Source: Actinomycetota bacterium (lineage in GTDB: Bacteria; Actinomycetota; Acidimicrobiia; Acidimicrobiales; AC-9). From it: a stretch of 33,331 nt of DNA. The position numbers and the translations under genes were made by a program. Of this stretch, positions 1-8,139 are shown one piece after another. The number at the start of each line of letters is the position of its first letter. The first letter of the stretch is position 1. The notes beneath the pieces were generated by a model. The model was not told the DNA's origin and searched no databases. It saw nothing but the letters and a program-made list of their open reading frames with translations. Where the stretch lies: contig VAWP01000108.1 of the NCBI GenBank assembly GCA_005888295.1, positions 1,670 to 35,000 on the forward strand, given 5' to 3'.

Positions 1-1
1 G

Positions 2-538
2 AAAGGTCGGATCCTCGACGCCGCAGTACGGCGGACGCGACCCAGGCTACTGCTGGAGCTCGGCGCCTATTGCGGTTACAGCGCCCTCCGCATGGCCCGG
101 GAGATGCCACCGGACGCACGGTTGTACTCCGTGGAGTTCGCCGAAGCGAACGCTGCGATTGCCCGGCGCATCTGGGATCACGCTGGCGTTACCGACCGGA
201 TCACCGCTGTGGTCGGTTCCATCGGGGACGGTGGCGGTACGCTCGACACGCTGGAAACTGCGCACGGCTTCACGTCTGGCGCACTCGACTTCCTCTTCGT
301 AGACCACGATAAAGCCGCCTACCTACCGGACCTCAAACACATCCTGGAACGCAGGTGGCTCCACAAGGGATCCGTTGTTGTGGCCGACAACGTCCGGGTG
401 CCGGGGGCGCCCGCGTACCGTGCTTACATGCGGGAGATGGAGGGGACCGGCTGGCGCACCGTCGAACACAAGACGCACGTCGAGTATCAGACGCTGATCC
501 CCGACCTGGTGCTGGAATCCGAATATCTCGGCCCCTGA
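2..538 (+). CDS. Catechol O-methyltransferase-like enzyme (5' end outside window)
   Basis: This is a SAM-dependent, Mg2+-dependent O-methyltransferase of the COMT family, expected to methylate a catechol-type hydroxyl in the cytosol. The frame is open from base 2, so the N-terminus lies to the left; about 178 residues are visible. The entry reads KGRILDAAVRR and then ELGAYCGYS, the COMT glycine-rich SAM-binding motif. The metal ligands are recognisable: the Asp of FLFVDHDKAAYLPDL and the Asp-Asn of VVVADNV. The C-terminus looks complete, ending ESEYLGP before TGA. The family assignment is firm; the substrate is not determined. Confidence 0.88.
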   Translation, partial: KGRILDAAVRRTRPRLLLELGAYCGYSALRMAREMPPDARLYSVEFAEANAAIARRIWDHAGVTDRITAVVGSIGDGGGTLDTLETAHGFTSGALDFLFVDHDKAAYLPDLKHILERRWLHKGSVVVADNVRVPGAPAYRAYMREMEGTGWRTVEHKTHVEYQTLIPDLVLESEYLGP

Positions 539-663
539 CGACACGGCCGTTCGCGGGGGTGCAGACCCGGCGGTAGGGGCTATGGGCGAAGTTCATGAAG
601 ACTCGATGTTCTGGGACACTGCTCCTCCTGGCCGGCGCCACCTGTTCTGGCGACCGTCGCTGT

Positions 664-675
664 CCCCCCCCCCCC
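664..675. repeat. Run of 12 cytosines
   Basis: Twelve consecutive C residues lie between the methyltransferase and the next gene, 37 bp before its GTG start. Tracts of this length are prone to slippage. It is not inside a recognisable coding frame, so any effect would be on transcription or translation initiation. It could also be a base-calling artefact. Confidence 0.9.
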
Positions 676-712
676 GCTGCCGCGGTAGCCGTGGCGTGCG
701 TAACATCGTGTA

Positions 713-1153
713 GTGCCTCGTACGGACAAGGGCTCGCGGGTGATCGCTGCCCCGCCCGAGAAGGCAGCGGCCCTGCTGGCGTGGCTGCCTCCGTCTGGTA
801 TGTCGGGCAAGTTCGAACGATTCGATCTACGTTCCGGAGGGTCATATCGAATGGTGTTGACCTATGCCGACCCCTCTGTTGTGCGGGGTAAGGCCACAGC
901 GGACTCCGATATCGTCGAGGCTCGCTTTGTCGACATCGTCCCCGGCGTGCGGGTCGTACAGGCGGTCGACTTTGTCTCTGACGATCCTGCCTACGCCGGG
1001 ACGATGACGATGACCTGGGAGGTCGGCGCTGTAGAGGGAGGGACCCGGGTCGACATCACAGCAGACAACGTTCCCGATGTCGTCTCCCCGGAGGACCATG
1101 CGGCAGGACTGACCTCCTCCCTGATGAACCTCGCCGATTATCTCAAGAAGTAG
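713..1153 (+). CDS. SRPBCC / AHSA1-like protein with a shortened N-terminal helix
   Basis: A 146-residue member of the START/Bet v1 fold group (activator of Hsp90 ATPase homologue 1-like), a cytosolic family that binds hydrophobic ligands. Family hallmarks are the opening PRTDKGSRVIAAPPEK, the stretch AWLPPSGMSGKFERFD, SGGSYRMVLTY, and late TMTWEV followed by GGTRVDI. The GTG at 713 is chosen because homologues begin exactly here with Met-Pro-Arg-Thr-Asp. From memory of the family, about nine residues (a segment like VYAALVDPD) normally separate PPE(K/R) from the AAWLPP motif. Here they are absent in frame, so helix 1 is shortened. The protein may still fold; substrate unknown. Confidence 0.85.
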   Translation: MPRTDKGSRVIAAPPEKAAALLAWLPPSGMSGKFERFDLRSGGSYRMVLTYADPSVVRGKATADSDIVEARFVDIVPGVRVVQAVDFVSDDPAYAGTMTMTWEVGAVEGGTRVDITADNVPDVVSPEDHAAGLTSSLMNLADYLKK

Positions 1154-1283
1154 TAGTCACCAGCGCGCTCGATCACCCGAATAGTGACCAGCAGCCGGCG
1201 TGCCGGGATACTCCCTCGTGAGCACAGGGGGCACGTAGGGCGCGTGTTCAGGGGCGGGCTATGTGGCGATCCGGGGCGTCAGC

Positions 1284-2129
1284 TCAGCTATGCACGAGGT
1301 CCCAGATGAGGGCGCCCGGTACCCCGATGTATGCGGCTGCGGCTGCGTCCGGGATGAACTGCGAGGCTGGCCCCTGCATGGCGGCTTCGGCGGGCCCGAA
1401 GCGAGGTTCGAGGCACTGATTGACCACGAGCTCGGCCACACGGAAGGCGGCCAGATAGTCACTGTGGAGATGGCCGAATCCGCGCACCACACCTGCTCCG
1501 CCCTGGGCATCTTGGAAATATGCCGCTCCTCCCAGACCAACGGCCGTGGGATGCAGTTCGGACAAGATCATGCGTCCCCCCGGGCGAAGCACCCTGCTCA
1601 ACTCCTCGATCGCATCGGTGAGGTTGGCCACGTGTTCGAGGGCTAACGCACAGACGACCAGGTCGAAACTGGTCGACTCCGCCGGCAACGAAGTGAGATC
1701 ACCCTGGCGGAACACCGCCCGGGGGATCGATGCATTGGCCTTCTCCAGCATCTCGGGCGAGCTGTCAACGCCTACTACCTGGTGGCCGCGCTCTAGCAGC
1801 CTGCGGGCGTGCCGGCCAGAACCGCAGGCGGCGTCCAGCGCCGGCCCGGGCGGGATGGACTCGAAGATGGTCCACACGACCGGCTGCTCCACCTCGATGA
1901 GGGGGTTGCCGGGGCTGTCGTAGGTTTGTGACCAGCGGCGGTAGCCGCTGGCTGAATCGACGATCGGGACGTCGACGCCGAGTTGGTAGACGCCGTCGCC
2001 GCCGGAGACGATGTGACGGATCTCCTCGATCCGCTGTGCCGTGACCGCATCGTCTTCGAAGAGATGGCGCATGAGAGCGATCCCCTCAACACCGACGAGG
2101 AACTCGCCAAGACGCAGATGCCTGGTCAT
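1284..2129 (-). CDS. Class I SAM-dependent methyltransferase
   Basis: A 281-residue cytosolic methyltransferase with a Methyltransf_11/UbiE-type core. Motif I is LDAACGSGRHARRLLERG at about residues 98-115, followed by the acidic VVGVDSSPEML (motif post-I) and the strand FDLVVCALALEHV. LRPGGRMILSELHP is the motif III region. Upstream, YRRWSQTYDSPGNPLIEVE is a common lead-in of this family. The ATG at 2129 (MTRHLRLGEF) is preferred over upstream in-frame starts, although no strong ribosome binding site is visible. The substrate cannot be read from sequence. Its neighbours are on the opposite strand, so it is probably monocistronic. Confidence 0.85.
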   Translation of the reverse strand: MTRHLRLGEFLVGVEGIALMRHLFEDDAVTAQRIEEIRHIVSGGDGVYQLGVDVPIVDSASGYRRWSQTYDSPGNPLIEVEQPVVWTIFESIPPGPALDAACGSGRHARRLLERGHQVVGVDSSPEMLEKANASIPRAVFRQGDLTSLPAESTSFDLVVCALALEHVANLTDAIEELSRVLRPGGRMILSELHPTAVGLGGAAYFQDAQGGAGVVRGFGHLHSDYLAAFRVAELVVNQCLEPRFGPAEAAMQGPASQFIPDAAAAAYIGVPGALIWDLVHS

Positions 2130-2648
2130 ACACCCAGCATGCCGCAACAGCGAACACCGCAACACTCGATTTCGCCAAGGACCCAGCTACGGATCGACGG
2201 CTTGTTTGTCCCTGCTCTGCCCACAGGAGAGGCTGACCTTCCACATCAGGCTTGGGTGGTGTGGAGCACCGCGACCGCCGAGCTCGCGGCGGCATCCTGT
2301 AGGTATCGCACCGAACCGGCATCTGGGACGCCTGGGCGCCGAGATTATGGGATGTCCTTGCGGAACGTTTCCGGTCAGTCGACCACCGACCCTCGTTCGA
2401 CTGCTCGCGCTCGCGAAACTGGGGCTCAGGCACTCGTGCTGGCCAGGCGATAGGCAAGACTACGAGGACGTCGTCGCGGACAGGAGTACGGACGCCGTCA
2501 CGGGCAAGGCTACGCTTCGAGCGCGATCTCACCATCCCGTTCGCCATGAGCGTCTTTCCCGAGGAAACCTGACCTAGGTTTTACATTACGCGCGGCCACG
2601 GCGACCACTTCTTCTCTGCCTGGTCGCGTAGCGAGCCTGGGAGGAGAC
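2130..2648. other. 519-bp gap between divergent genes
   Basis: No convincing intact gene lies between the methyltransferase start and the TrmO-cupin start. Open frames here lack family features. One short plus-strand stretch (2504-2572, reading RLRFERDLTIPFAMSVFPEE before a TGA) resembles the interior of epoxide-hydrolase-type alpha/beta hydrolases and might be a worn fragment, but it is too short to call. The last bases carry the ribosome binding site GGGAGGAG of the next gene. Confidence 0.4.
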
Positions 2649-3491
2649 ATGTCAGGAACCGTGATGGAGCCGATTGGCTACGTCCGTGGTGGCCGCACGA
2701 CCATCGAGGACGATGGCTGGGGGCAAGTGGTGAGCTCGGTGGAGCTCGACCCCGATCAGATTGACGCCGCGGGGCTCGAAGGTCTCGGCGCCTTCTCGCA
2801 CGTGGAGGTGGTCTACGTCTTCGATCAGGTCGATCCCGAGACAATCTGCCGAGGCAAGCGTCACCCGCGAGGACGAGCCGACTGGCCGGAGGTGGGTATC
2901 CTGGCGCAGCGGGCCAAGGATCGGCCCAATCGGATCGGAGTGACAGTGTGTGCGCTCCGGTCCGTCACCAACATGACAATCGAGGTGGCCGGGCTCGACG
3001 CCGTGGACGGCACACCGGTCCTCGACGTGAAGCCGTACATGAGCGGCTTCGCCCCTCGGGGTCCTGTACGCGAGCCAAGCTGGGCCCGAGAGCTCATGCA
3101 GGACTACTGGGAGGCTGAAGGCGCGACGATGATCGCGCGCCTACGCCCGACGGTCGTATCGGCTAAGGGTGCTCCGCCCAAACACATCCACGAGTTCGTG
3201 GGGGGGGCCAGTAGCGGTGACGACTCCCTGTCGCTCGCCGTCATGCACAGTCCGGCGGGCTGGACCGAGCCGGCGCAGATGGCCCGCTTCACCGAGGTGA
3301 CCATCGTTATGGAAGGGACAGTCGTGTTGCACTTGGCGGACGGCGACGAGATCAGGGTCGAGAGCGGGGAGGCAGTTTCCGTCCCGCCGGACACGCCAGT
3401 CCGGTACGCAACGCCGAGTTCTACCGTCTACGTCTCCCTCTGCCGTCCTGCGTTCCGGCCCGATCGCGTCACCCGGGACGCATCCAGCTAG
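2649..3491 (+). CDS. TrmO/TsaA-like tRNA methyltransferase domain fused to a cupin
   Basis: A 280-residue two-domain protein. Residues 1-155 match the TsaA/TrmO family, SAM-dependent N6-methylation of t6A37 in tRNA-Thr: EPIGYVRGGRTTIEDDGWG at the start, FSHVEVVYVFD, RHPRGRADWPEVGILAQR, NRIGVTVCALRSV and LDAVDGTPVLDVKPYM are the family signature stretches. Residues 175-275 form a separate cupin: PPKHIHEFVGG, a SLAVMHSPAGWTEPAQ stretch, then FTEVTIVMEGTVVLHL and ESGEAVSVPPDTPVRY, typical of small sugar/metabolite-binding cupins. GGGAGGAG sits 5-6 bases before the ATG. The linker is continuous with no frameshift. Each half usually occurs alone, so the fusion is notable. The cupin's ligand is unknown. 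Confidence 0.88.
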   Translation: MSGTVMEPIGYVRGGRTTIEDDGWGQVVSSVELDPDQIDAAGLEGLGAFSHVEVVYVFDQVDPETICRGKRHPRGRADWPEVGILAQRAKDRPNRIGVTVCALRSVTNMTIEVAGLDAVDGTPVLDVKPYMSGFAPRGPVREPSWARELMQDYWEAEGATMIARLRPTVVSAKGAPPKHIHEFVGGASSGDDSLSLAVMHSPAGWTEPAQMARFTEVTIVMEGTVVLHLADGDEIRVESGEAVSVPPDTPVRYATPSSTVYVSLCRPAFRPDRVTRDASS

Positions 3492-3580
3492 GACATCCTG
3501 GGGATGCTCGGCATCAGCGGTTACCAGACTCAGCGTGGCGACACCATGGTCCTCAACCCGGCGGTCGGGGCGACCGTCGC

Positions 3581-3922
3581 GCGCCCGGATTGCCCGGCGA
3601 ACTGCGTGAGATCGAGGTCGAGGTCGTCGAGCGGGCGATCGCGTGGCTCCGGGCTCGCACGGACGTGGCGGGTCCCGTCGCCTTGATGGGAGTATCACGT
3701 GGAAGCGAGCTAGCGTTGCTTTCGGCGAGCCTTCTCGATGGCGTGGACGGAGTCGTTGCCTTCGCACCGAGCGGCATCGTGTGGCCCGCGCTCGGCGAAC
3801 GCGGGCCGATCGACGCGCTGGCCTGGACCTTTCGGGGCAAGGCGGTCCCCTACGTCTCACTGGGAAGCCGCCTGCCGGCGCATTCCGCCGATACGCCGTT
3901 CGCGTCGGGACGCGGTGGCTGA
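3581..3922 (+). pseudogene. Remnant of a BAAT-type acyl-CoA thioesterase/acyltransferase
   Basis: The reading frame LPGELREIEVEVVERAIAW...PVALMGVSRGSELAL...GVVAFAPSGIVWP matches the start of the C-terminal alpha/beta-hydrolase domain of bile-acid-CoA:amino-acid N-acyltransferase/acyl-CoA thioesterase proteins. The nucleophile elbow is G-V-S-R-G. The whole N-terminal domain is missing, and the frame ends after FRGKAVPYVS in unrelated sequence before the catalytic Asp and His would appear. Only about 110 of more than 400 residues remain. The sequence upstream in frame (from 3542) shows no homology. It lies tail-to-tail with the acylase gene. Almost certainly non-functional. Confidence 0.75.
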
Positions 3923-3930
3923 GACCACCT

Positions 3931-3946
3931 CGCTACCGAGGTAGCG
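3931..3946. terminator. Short hairpin between convergent genes
   Basis: CGCTACC-GA-GGTAGCG is a perfect 7-bp inverted repeat (or 6 bp with a CGAG loop). It sits at the 3' end of the minus-strand acylase gene, overlapping its stop, and 8 bp after the BAAT remnant. There is no T-run on either side, so its role as an intrinsic terminator is only suggested. Confidence 0.4.
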
Positions 3947-6665
3947 TTCGGCTCGGCTCGACCGTCTGTTGGAAGGTGGGGCGGTTCTGGAACGGGAACG
4001 GCGGGATCGAAATGCCGCCGGCGACAACCCAGGTGTTCAAATCGAAACAACTGGCTTGCGGGTTCTTGGTGCAGGCTCCCTGGCCGTAGATCTGCTGGGG
4101 TGTTTGGGCCAGGGCGGCCAGCAGCGAGTTCTGGAGGGCCCCCTGGCAGGCGGCGAACGACCCGTTCCCGCAGTAGATGCGCGAGTTGGGATCGGCTGGG
4201 GTCGGGCCCTGGCCTGCAGCCGCAAGCAGGCCGCGCAGGTCCTTGCTCACCTGGCCGTACCAGCCGACGGCGAAATCTGGCGGGGTTGGCTGGCCGCCAG
4301 GGTCGGGCAGTCCGAAGGGGAGCAGTGTTTGCATGGCGTTGAAGGGACCGTCACCCACCGCAGGGTGGAACTCGGCATCGAGCAGCTTGGGCCACCAGGC
4401 GTCCATGATGGTGATGGCGTCGTTGTGCTGATAGGTACCTGGCTTGGTGATGTCGCGATTAGTCAGATCCCGGCGGTGGCCGCCGTCTGCATACCAACTG
4501 TCGAGCGTGGCAATGGCGTCGGCCACGCGCGGGTCAGTGGGCGTGCCGAGCACTCGCTTTAGTACCGGCCAGAGCTGCACGCTTCTGATGTCCTGAGTTG
4601 CCGCCTCGTCCATGGCCGAGACCAGCTGCTCGATCCGCATCTTGCCGCCGTGGGCAAGGGCTCGCTCGATGAAGTTGGCGATGAGCTGCGATCGGAAGAC
4701 CGGACCGTAGTAATAGTTGTCGTCGGCAGCCGACCACTGTGGTGCCTGTTTGTTGTTCCACGAGACCAGCCAATCGGGGTCGATGGCGTTGGGATGGGCC
4801 TGGAACGGCAGCGGGGTGATGGTGTGCAGGGCCGGGTCATATCCCTGCCAATCGAACTGACCGGTGCCGAGGACCGGGAAGTCCGGTGACGTCCCCGCTG
4901 CCCGTTGGGGATACCATCCCGAGTGGTAGTAGGCGATGTGGTTGGCGTCAACGTAGGACCAGTTGAACCCGAAGTTGATTTGGGAGACAGCCTGCTGAAA
5001 CTGGCGGGGGCCGGTCGTGAAGCCGGGGTCGTTGAGCCTTGAAAAGCCCAGTGCTGAGTCCGCCTCGTGAAAGTAGGTGGTGCGCGCGCTGGCGAAGGCG
5101 ACCTTCTGGCCCCCCGAGGTGCCCCGGGCGTAGACGAGTCCGTGGACGGTGCGATAGATGGTGAGCGTCTCTGATCCTGGCGGAGTCTGACTCGTAGCGC
5201 TGGGGGTCCAGCTGTTCTGTCGGTCGAGGCGTTCCATGGGCAGGCACTGGCCCTTGTAGAAGTAGTGAATGTCGTCCTGGCACAGGACCTCGGCGAAGGT
5301 GTCGACGTTGTCGGAGGTGGCCGTCGTGGCGCTCCACGCATAGTCACGTCCGTGACCCAGCTCCACGTACAGGTTGACGCCGGGGAAAGCGGCGCCCCTC
5401 GCATCGAAGCCGGGCCCGTGGAGGTCCTCCTCCATCAGGATCTCGGGCACGTAGTAGCCCACCTGGGGACCCATCACCGCTATTGCGTGCCCGGTCGCCG
5501 AATGCCGGGCGCTGACCAGCTCCCAGTTGGAGGCCAGCGGCGGGCCGGCCACCAGCTGGTGCAATAGTTGGGAGCCGATGGAGCCGTCGTTGGGGATCGC
5601 CTGTTGCATCGGCGTGTCGGTCGCCGCCGCCAGGGAGGACGACGAGGCGAGGGGAGGCCCGTCCGACGGAAAGTTCACCGAGCCAGGATCGGGCATTGCC
5701 GAGCCGGTGGGTGAGAATGGTGAGTTGGTCTCGTAGGGGAAGGCCGTGGACACCGTGGTCGGCGCTTCGGGGTCGTTGTGCTCCCGGAAATCGGACCACG
5801 CCGCCTGCCCGGCACCTGCCCCAAATTGCTGCTCCAAGGCCTGCAGGATCTGCGCCGAACGCACCTCCTGTCCACCACCCTTGCCGAAGATGCCTCCAAT
5901 CAGCGACGCCTCAGCGATCACGTCGGTCGGCGTCCACGGTTGGGGCAACTTGCCGAGTGCCGCGTACTCGCCCGGCAAGAGTGTCGGGTTGACCAGGGCC
6001 GCGTTGATGTAGGCGTTGATGCCGGCAACAAAGTTCGTGACGTCAGAGACGACCTGCACGCCCGCGGGTCCGTAGAGCTTTCCCGCGTTGTCGATCTGGG
6101 ACTGTAGGTCAGTTTCGGTATACGGGGCGATCGACCACTGCACCCTATCCATGGCCCGGTTGCCTGTGGACCCGCCGGCGAAGGACGACAATTCTGCTCG
6201 GCCAGCGTGGCGGAGGACATCCATCAAGAAGAGGCGGTCCTCACCGCCCGCATAGCCAGCCCCGAATTCGACTCCCGGGCGAGTGGTTCCATAGATGTGG
6301 GGCACGCCGTAGGATTTGTCGCGGACGATCGTCACGTCCGACCGCGGCGATGTCTTCGAGGCCACGTCGCCGGCCTTTATTCCGAAGGTGGCGTCCTTGA
6401 AGTACCTCGGAATCTGGTCGTGGGTGTGATCGTGCGAGTGCGGCGGATAGGTGCCCGCCAACTGGAACTGTGCCAGCTGGAGCGCATTGTCCAGCCCGTT
6501 CTCACCAGCGGGCAGCACATTGCGAAAGCCGCCAGCATCGTTCGTCCCATACGGCTGCACCGCTCCGTCGCCTCCAGCAGCCGCCCCAGTGGTTGGTATG
6601 GCGGAGGCCAACGCGACCGCGGTCACAACTGCGAGTATCCGCAGCCGCTTGCACACTTGCATCAT
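3933..6665 (-). CDS. Secreted penicillin-acylase-family N-terminal nucleophile hydrolase
   Basis: A 910-residue exported amidohydrolase precursor. A Sec signal peptide covers residues 1-30 (basic start, core ILAVVTAVALASA, Ala-rich cleavage region). The alpha chain carries DVTIVRDKSYGVPHIYG and AGYAGGEDRLFLMDVLRHAGRAELS, hallmark stretches of the penicillin acylase/AHL acylase family (S45). The predicted autocleavage nucleophile is Ser379 in LASNWELVSAR; most relatives have Gly before this Ser. The beta chain has the usual NLYVELGHGRDYAWSATT and the late FNWSYVDANHIAYYHSG. Two adjacent ATGs; GGGGAG at 6672-6677 suits either. Family members cleave beta-lactam side chains, acyl-homoserine lactones or other amides; the substrate here is unknown. 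Confidence 0.9.
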   Translation of the reverse strand: MMQVCKRLRILAVVTAVALASAIPTTGAAAGGDGAVQPYGTNDAGGFRNVLPAGENGLDNALQLAQFQLAGTYPPHSHDHTHDQIPRYFKDATFGIKAGDVASKTSPRSDVTIVRDKSYGVPHIYGTTRPGVEFGAGYAGGEDRLFLMDVLRHAGRAELSSFAGGSTGNRAMDRVQWSIAPYTETDLQSQIDNAGKLYGPAGVQVVSDVTNFVAGINAYINAALVNPTLLPGEYAALGKLPQPWTPTDVIAEASLIGGIFGKGGGQEVRSAQILQALEQQFGAGAGQAAWSDFREHNDPEAPTTVSTAFPYETNSPFSPTGSAMPDPGSVNFPSDGPPLASSSSLAAATDTPMQQAIPNDGSIGSQLLHQLVAGPPLASNWELVSARHSATGHAIAVMGPQVGYYVPEILMEEDLHGPGFDARGAAFPGVNLYVELGHGRDYAWSATTATSDNVDTFAEVLCQDDIHYFYKGQCLPMERLDRQNSWTPSATSQTPPGSETLTIYRTVHGLVYARGTSGGQKVAFASARTTYFHEADSALGFSRLNDPGFTTGPRQFQQAVSQINFGFNWSYVDANHIAYYHSGWYPQRAAGTSPDFPVLGTGQFDWQGYDPALHTITPLPFQAHPNAIDPDWLVSWNNKQAPQWSAADDNYYYGPVFRSQLIANFIERALAHGGKMRIEQLVSAMDEAATQDIRSVQLWPVLKRVLGTPTDPRVADAIATLDSWYADGGHRRDLTNRDITKPGTYQHNDAITIMDAWWPKLLDAEFHPAVGDGPFNAMQTLLPFGLPDPGGQPTPPDFAVGWYGQVSKDLRGLLAAAGQGPTPADPNSRIYCGNGSFAACQGALQNSLLAALAQTPQQIYGQGACTKNPQASCFDLNTWVVAGGISIPPFPFQNRPTFQQTVEPSRTLPR

Positions 6666-6824
6666 CCCAGTCTCCCCAGCTGTTCTGCGGCTCCCCGCAG
6701 TTAGCGCGGCGGGCCGGCTGATTGTACATCGCTGCCCTCCATGCCGACAGCTGGCCCGGGCTCGGCGAGAGTGCGAATGGGACTTCGGACGAACCCCATG
6801 GCCTGCCCTGGTTCAGGACCTCCG

Positions 6825-7448
6825 CTACGGCGGCTGCGGCCCGGAACGAGTGGGTGGCTGAGTCGCGGCGTCGCGCAGCGCCGCCCTCGCCAGCTGCTCT
6901 GCGGCGGTGAGCTCTGCAGGCGCCGTTGGAGCCTGTTGCGTGATCGTCACGATGGTGAAGCGGTCCCCGCCTGCAGCGATGAGCTCATGGCGGGCCGGAG
7001 TCCAGTCCGCATCGATACCAACGCCACTGATCTCCTGAAGAGCGTGAGAAGGGTCGTCTTGGCTCTGGACGTACGTCTGCTCGCGCTCGGTGATCGAGTT
7101 CATGAACCGCTGGAAGGCCCGAGGCTTGGCATCGAGCACGACGGTGGCTTCCTCCGCGAGTGACTCGCTGGGCAACGCCGCTCTGTAGCGGCAGTCAACC
7201 AGGCCAGGGGACTGGCTCGTCAACATGACCGACGCCGCCCGGGTGCCGACGAGCCGGGCCATGGCGGTACCGACACCAGCGGGGCACGGCGGGGAGAACT
7301 CACTGGTGGCACTCGTCGATCCGTGCTGGGCACCGCCGCCACACGCTCCCAACAGCAAGCCGACAGCGATCGTCACAAGGCCGGCGACGATGAGGCCGCG
7401 CAGCTCGCACCCTTCCCGGCTCGGCGGGGTCCGATCCAATGTGCTCAT
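6825..7448 (-). CDS. Small predicted lipoprotein, function unknown
   Basis: About 207 residues. A hydrophobic segment (LIVAGLVTIAVGLLLGAC) ends in a lipobox with Cys36 (L-G-A-C) followed by Gly-rich sequence, so the protein should be lipid-anchored on the outside of the membrane. The mature part has Cys-containing stretches (FSPPCPAGVG, GLVDCRYR) and a region like those of small actinobacterial substrate-binding-type lipoproteins, with D-F-T-I-V-T-I type beta strands late in the chain. I do not recognise the family. The ATG at 7448 is used; a GTG nine bases upstream (7457) is also possible. It lies upstream of the acylase on the same strand with a 159-bp gap. Confidence 0.7.
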   Translation of the reverse strand: MSTLDRTPPSREGCELRGLIVAGLVTIAVGLLLGACGGGAQHGSTSATSEFSPPCPAGVGTAMARLVGTRAASVMLTSQSPGLVDCRYRAALPSESLAEEATVVLDAKPRAFQRFMNSITEREQTYVQSQDDPSHALQEISGVGIDADWTPARHELIAAGGDRFTIVTITQQAPTAPAELTAAEQLARAALRDAATQPPTRSGPQPP

Positions 7449-7730
7449 TCCGTTCACGTCTCGTCACAGGCATGCTCGTCCAGCGTAAGTATTCCGCCGG
7501 CGGTAGTTGTGATGCCAACGGCACTCGCGACGCGCTCTGGCGGGTCATATGGGGATGGTCAACGCGCCGACGGCCGATCCGCGATGAGGGATCTTCGCAG
7601 GCGAGAGGAGTAGTCCTCCGTCACAGAGTGCGCTGCCGCTGTCGAGGAGCGGGTGGTGGCCCACCACACGATGTCCTTATGGGGCTGCAGATGGCGACAT
7701 CCCGTGCCATGAGGCGTATTAGCCAATTGC

Positions 7731-7746
7731 GGCAACGGCGGTTGCC
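7731..7746. promoter_or_regulatory. Inverted repeat GGCAAC-N4-GTTGCC
   Basis: A perfect 6-bp inverted repeat with a 4-base GGCG spacer. It lies 31 bp before a second repeat that uses a related TTGCC half-site in the same gap, which suggests a pair of binding sites for one regulator. No adjacent regulator gene is visible. Confidence 0.35.
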
Positions 7747-7776
7747 ACCCTTGTAGGGCTCCCGTCGACTCACTCG

Positions 7777-7798
7777 TTTGGCAATACGTGTTGCCAAC
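7777..7798. promoter_or_regulatory. Inverted repeat TTGGCAA-N6-TTGCCAA
   Basis: A perfect 7-bp inverted repeat (7778-7784 and 7791-7797) around TACGTG. The size and form suit a LacI- or GntR-type operator. The genes it would control are unclear: the HesB-like gene starts about 340 bp away and the lipoprotein gene about 330 bp away. Confidence 0.4.
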
Positions 7799-8139
7799 CC
7801 GGGCTCTATGCATCGATGTGACAAATGCTGTCCCTGGTCAGTATGACGTTTGCCGTGCACTCGACCTGGGCATCGCTAGGTCACGGTAACTGGGACAAGC
7901 CCGGGGAGCCGACAGCACGGGGTGGTGAAATAGCTGCTGAGTCAGCTTGGATCGAGCGCGATGAGCGAGGTCAGCTGGACCGCGCTCGTTGCGCGGCGGC
8001 GTTCCCAGCGCTCCGCCCAGCCAGATCCGCTCTGATGGCGATGGACCGCGGCGAACCGACTCAGCGTCGGGGGTCACCGAGCCGACAGACCCGCGTAGGA
8101 CGCCAGTGAGATGACCTACACGATTGCGGCGCGCGACAG

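Larger units (their letters stand above)
7449..8139. other. 690-bp gap with no convincing gene
   Basis: Open frames here on both strands have no recognisable family and no good start signals. The only structure I see is a pair of inverted repeats at 7731-7746 and 7777-7798, listed separately. The gap separates the divergent lipoprotein and HesB-like genes. Confidence 0.5.

Noticed and set aside
2041-2577. Plus-strand 178-codon frame in the gap before TrmO-cupin
   Set aside because: No recognisable domain, overlaps the 5' end of the methyltransferase, and composition is not gene-like.
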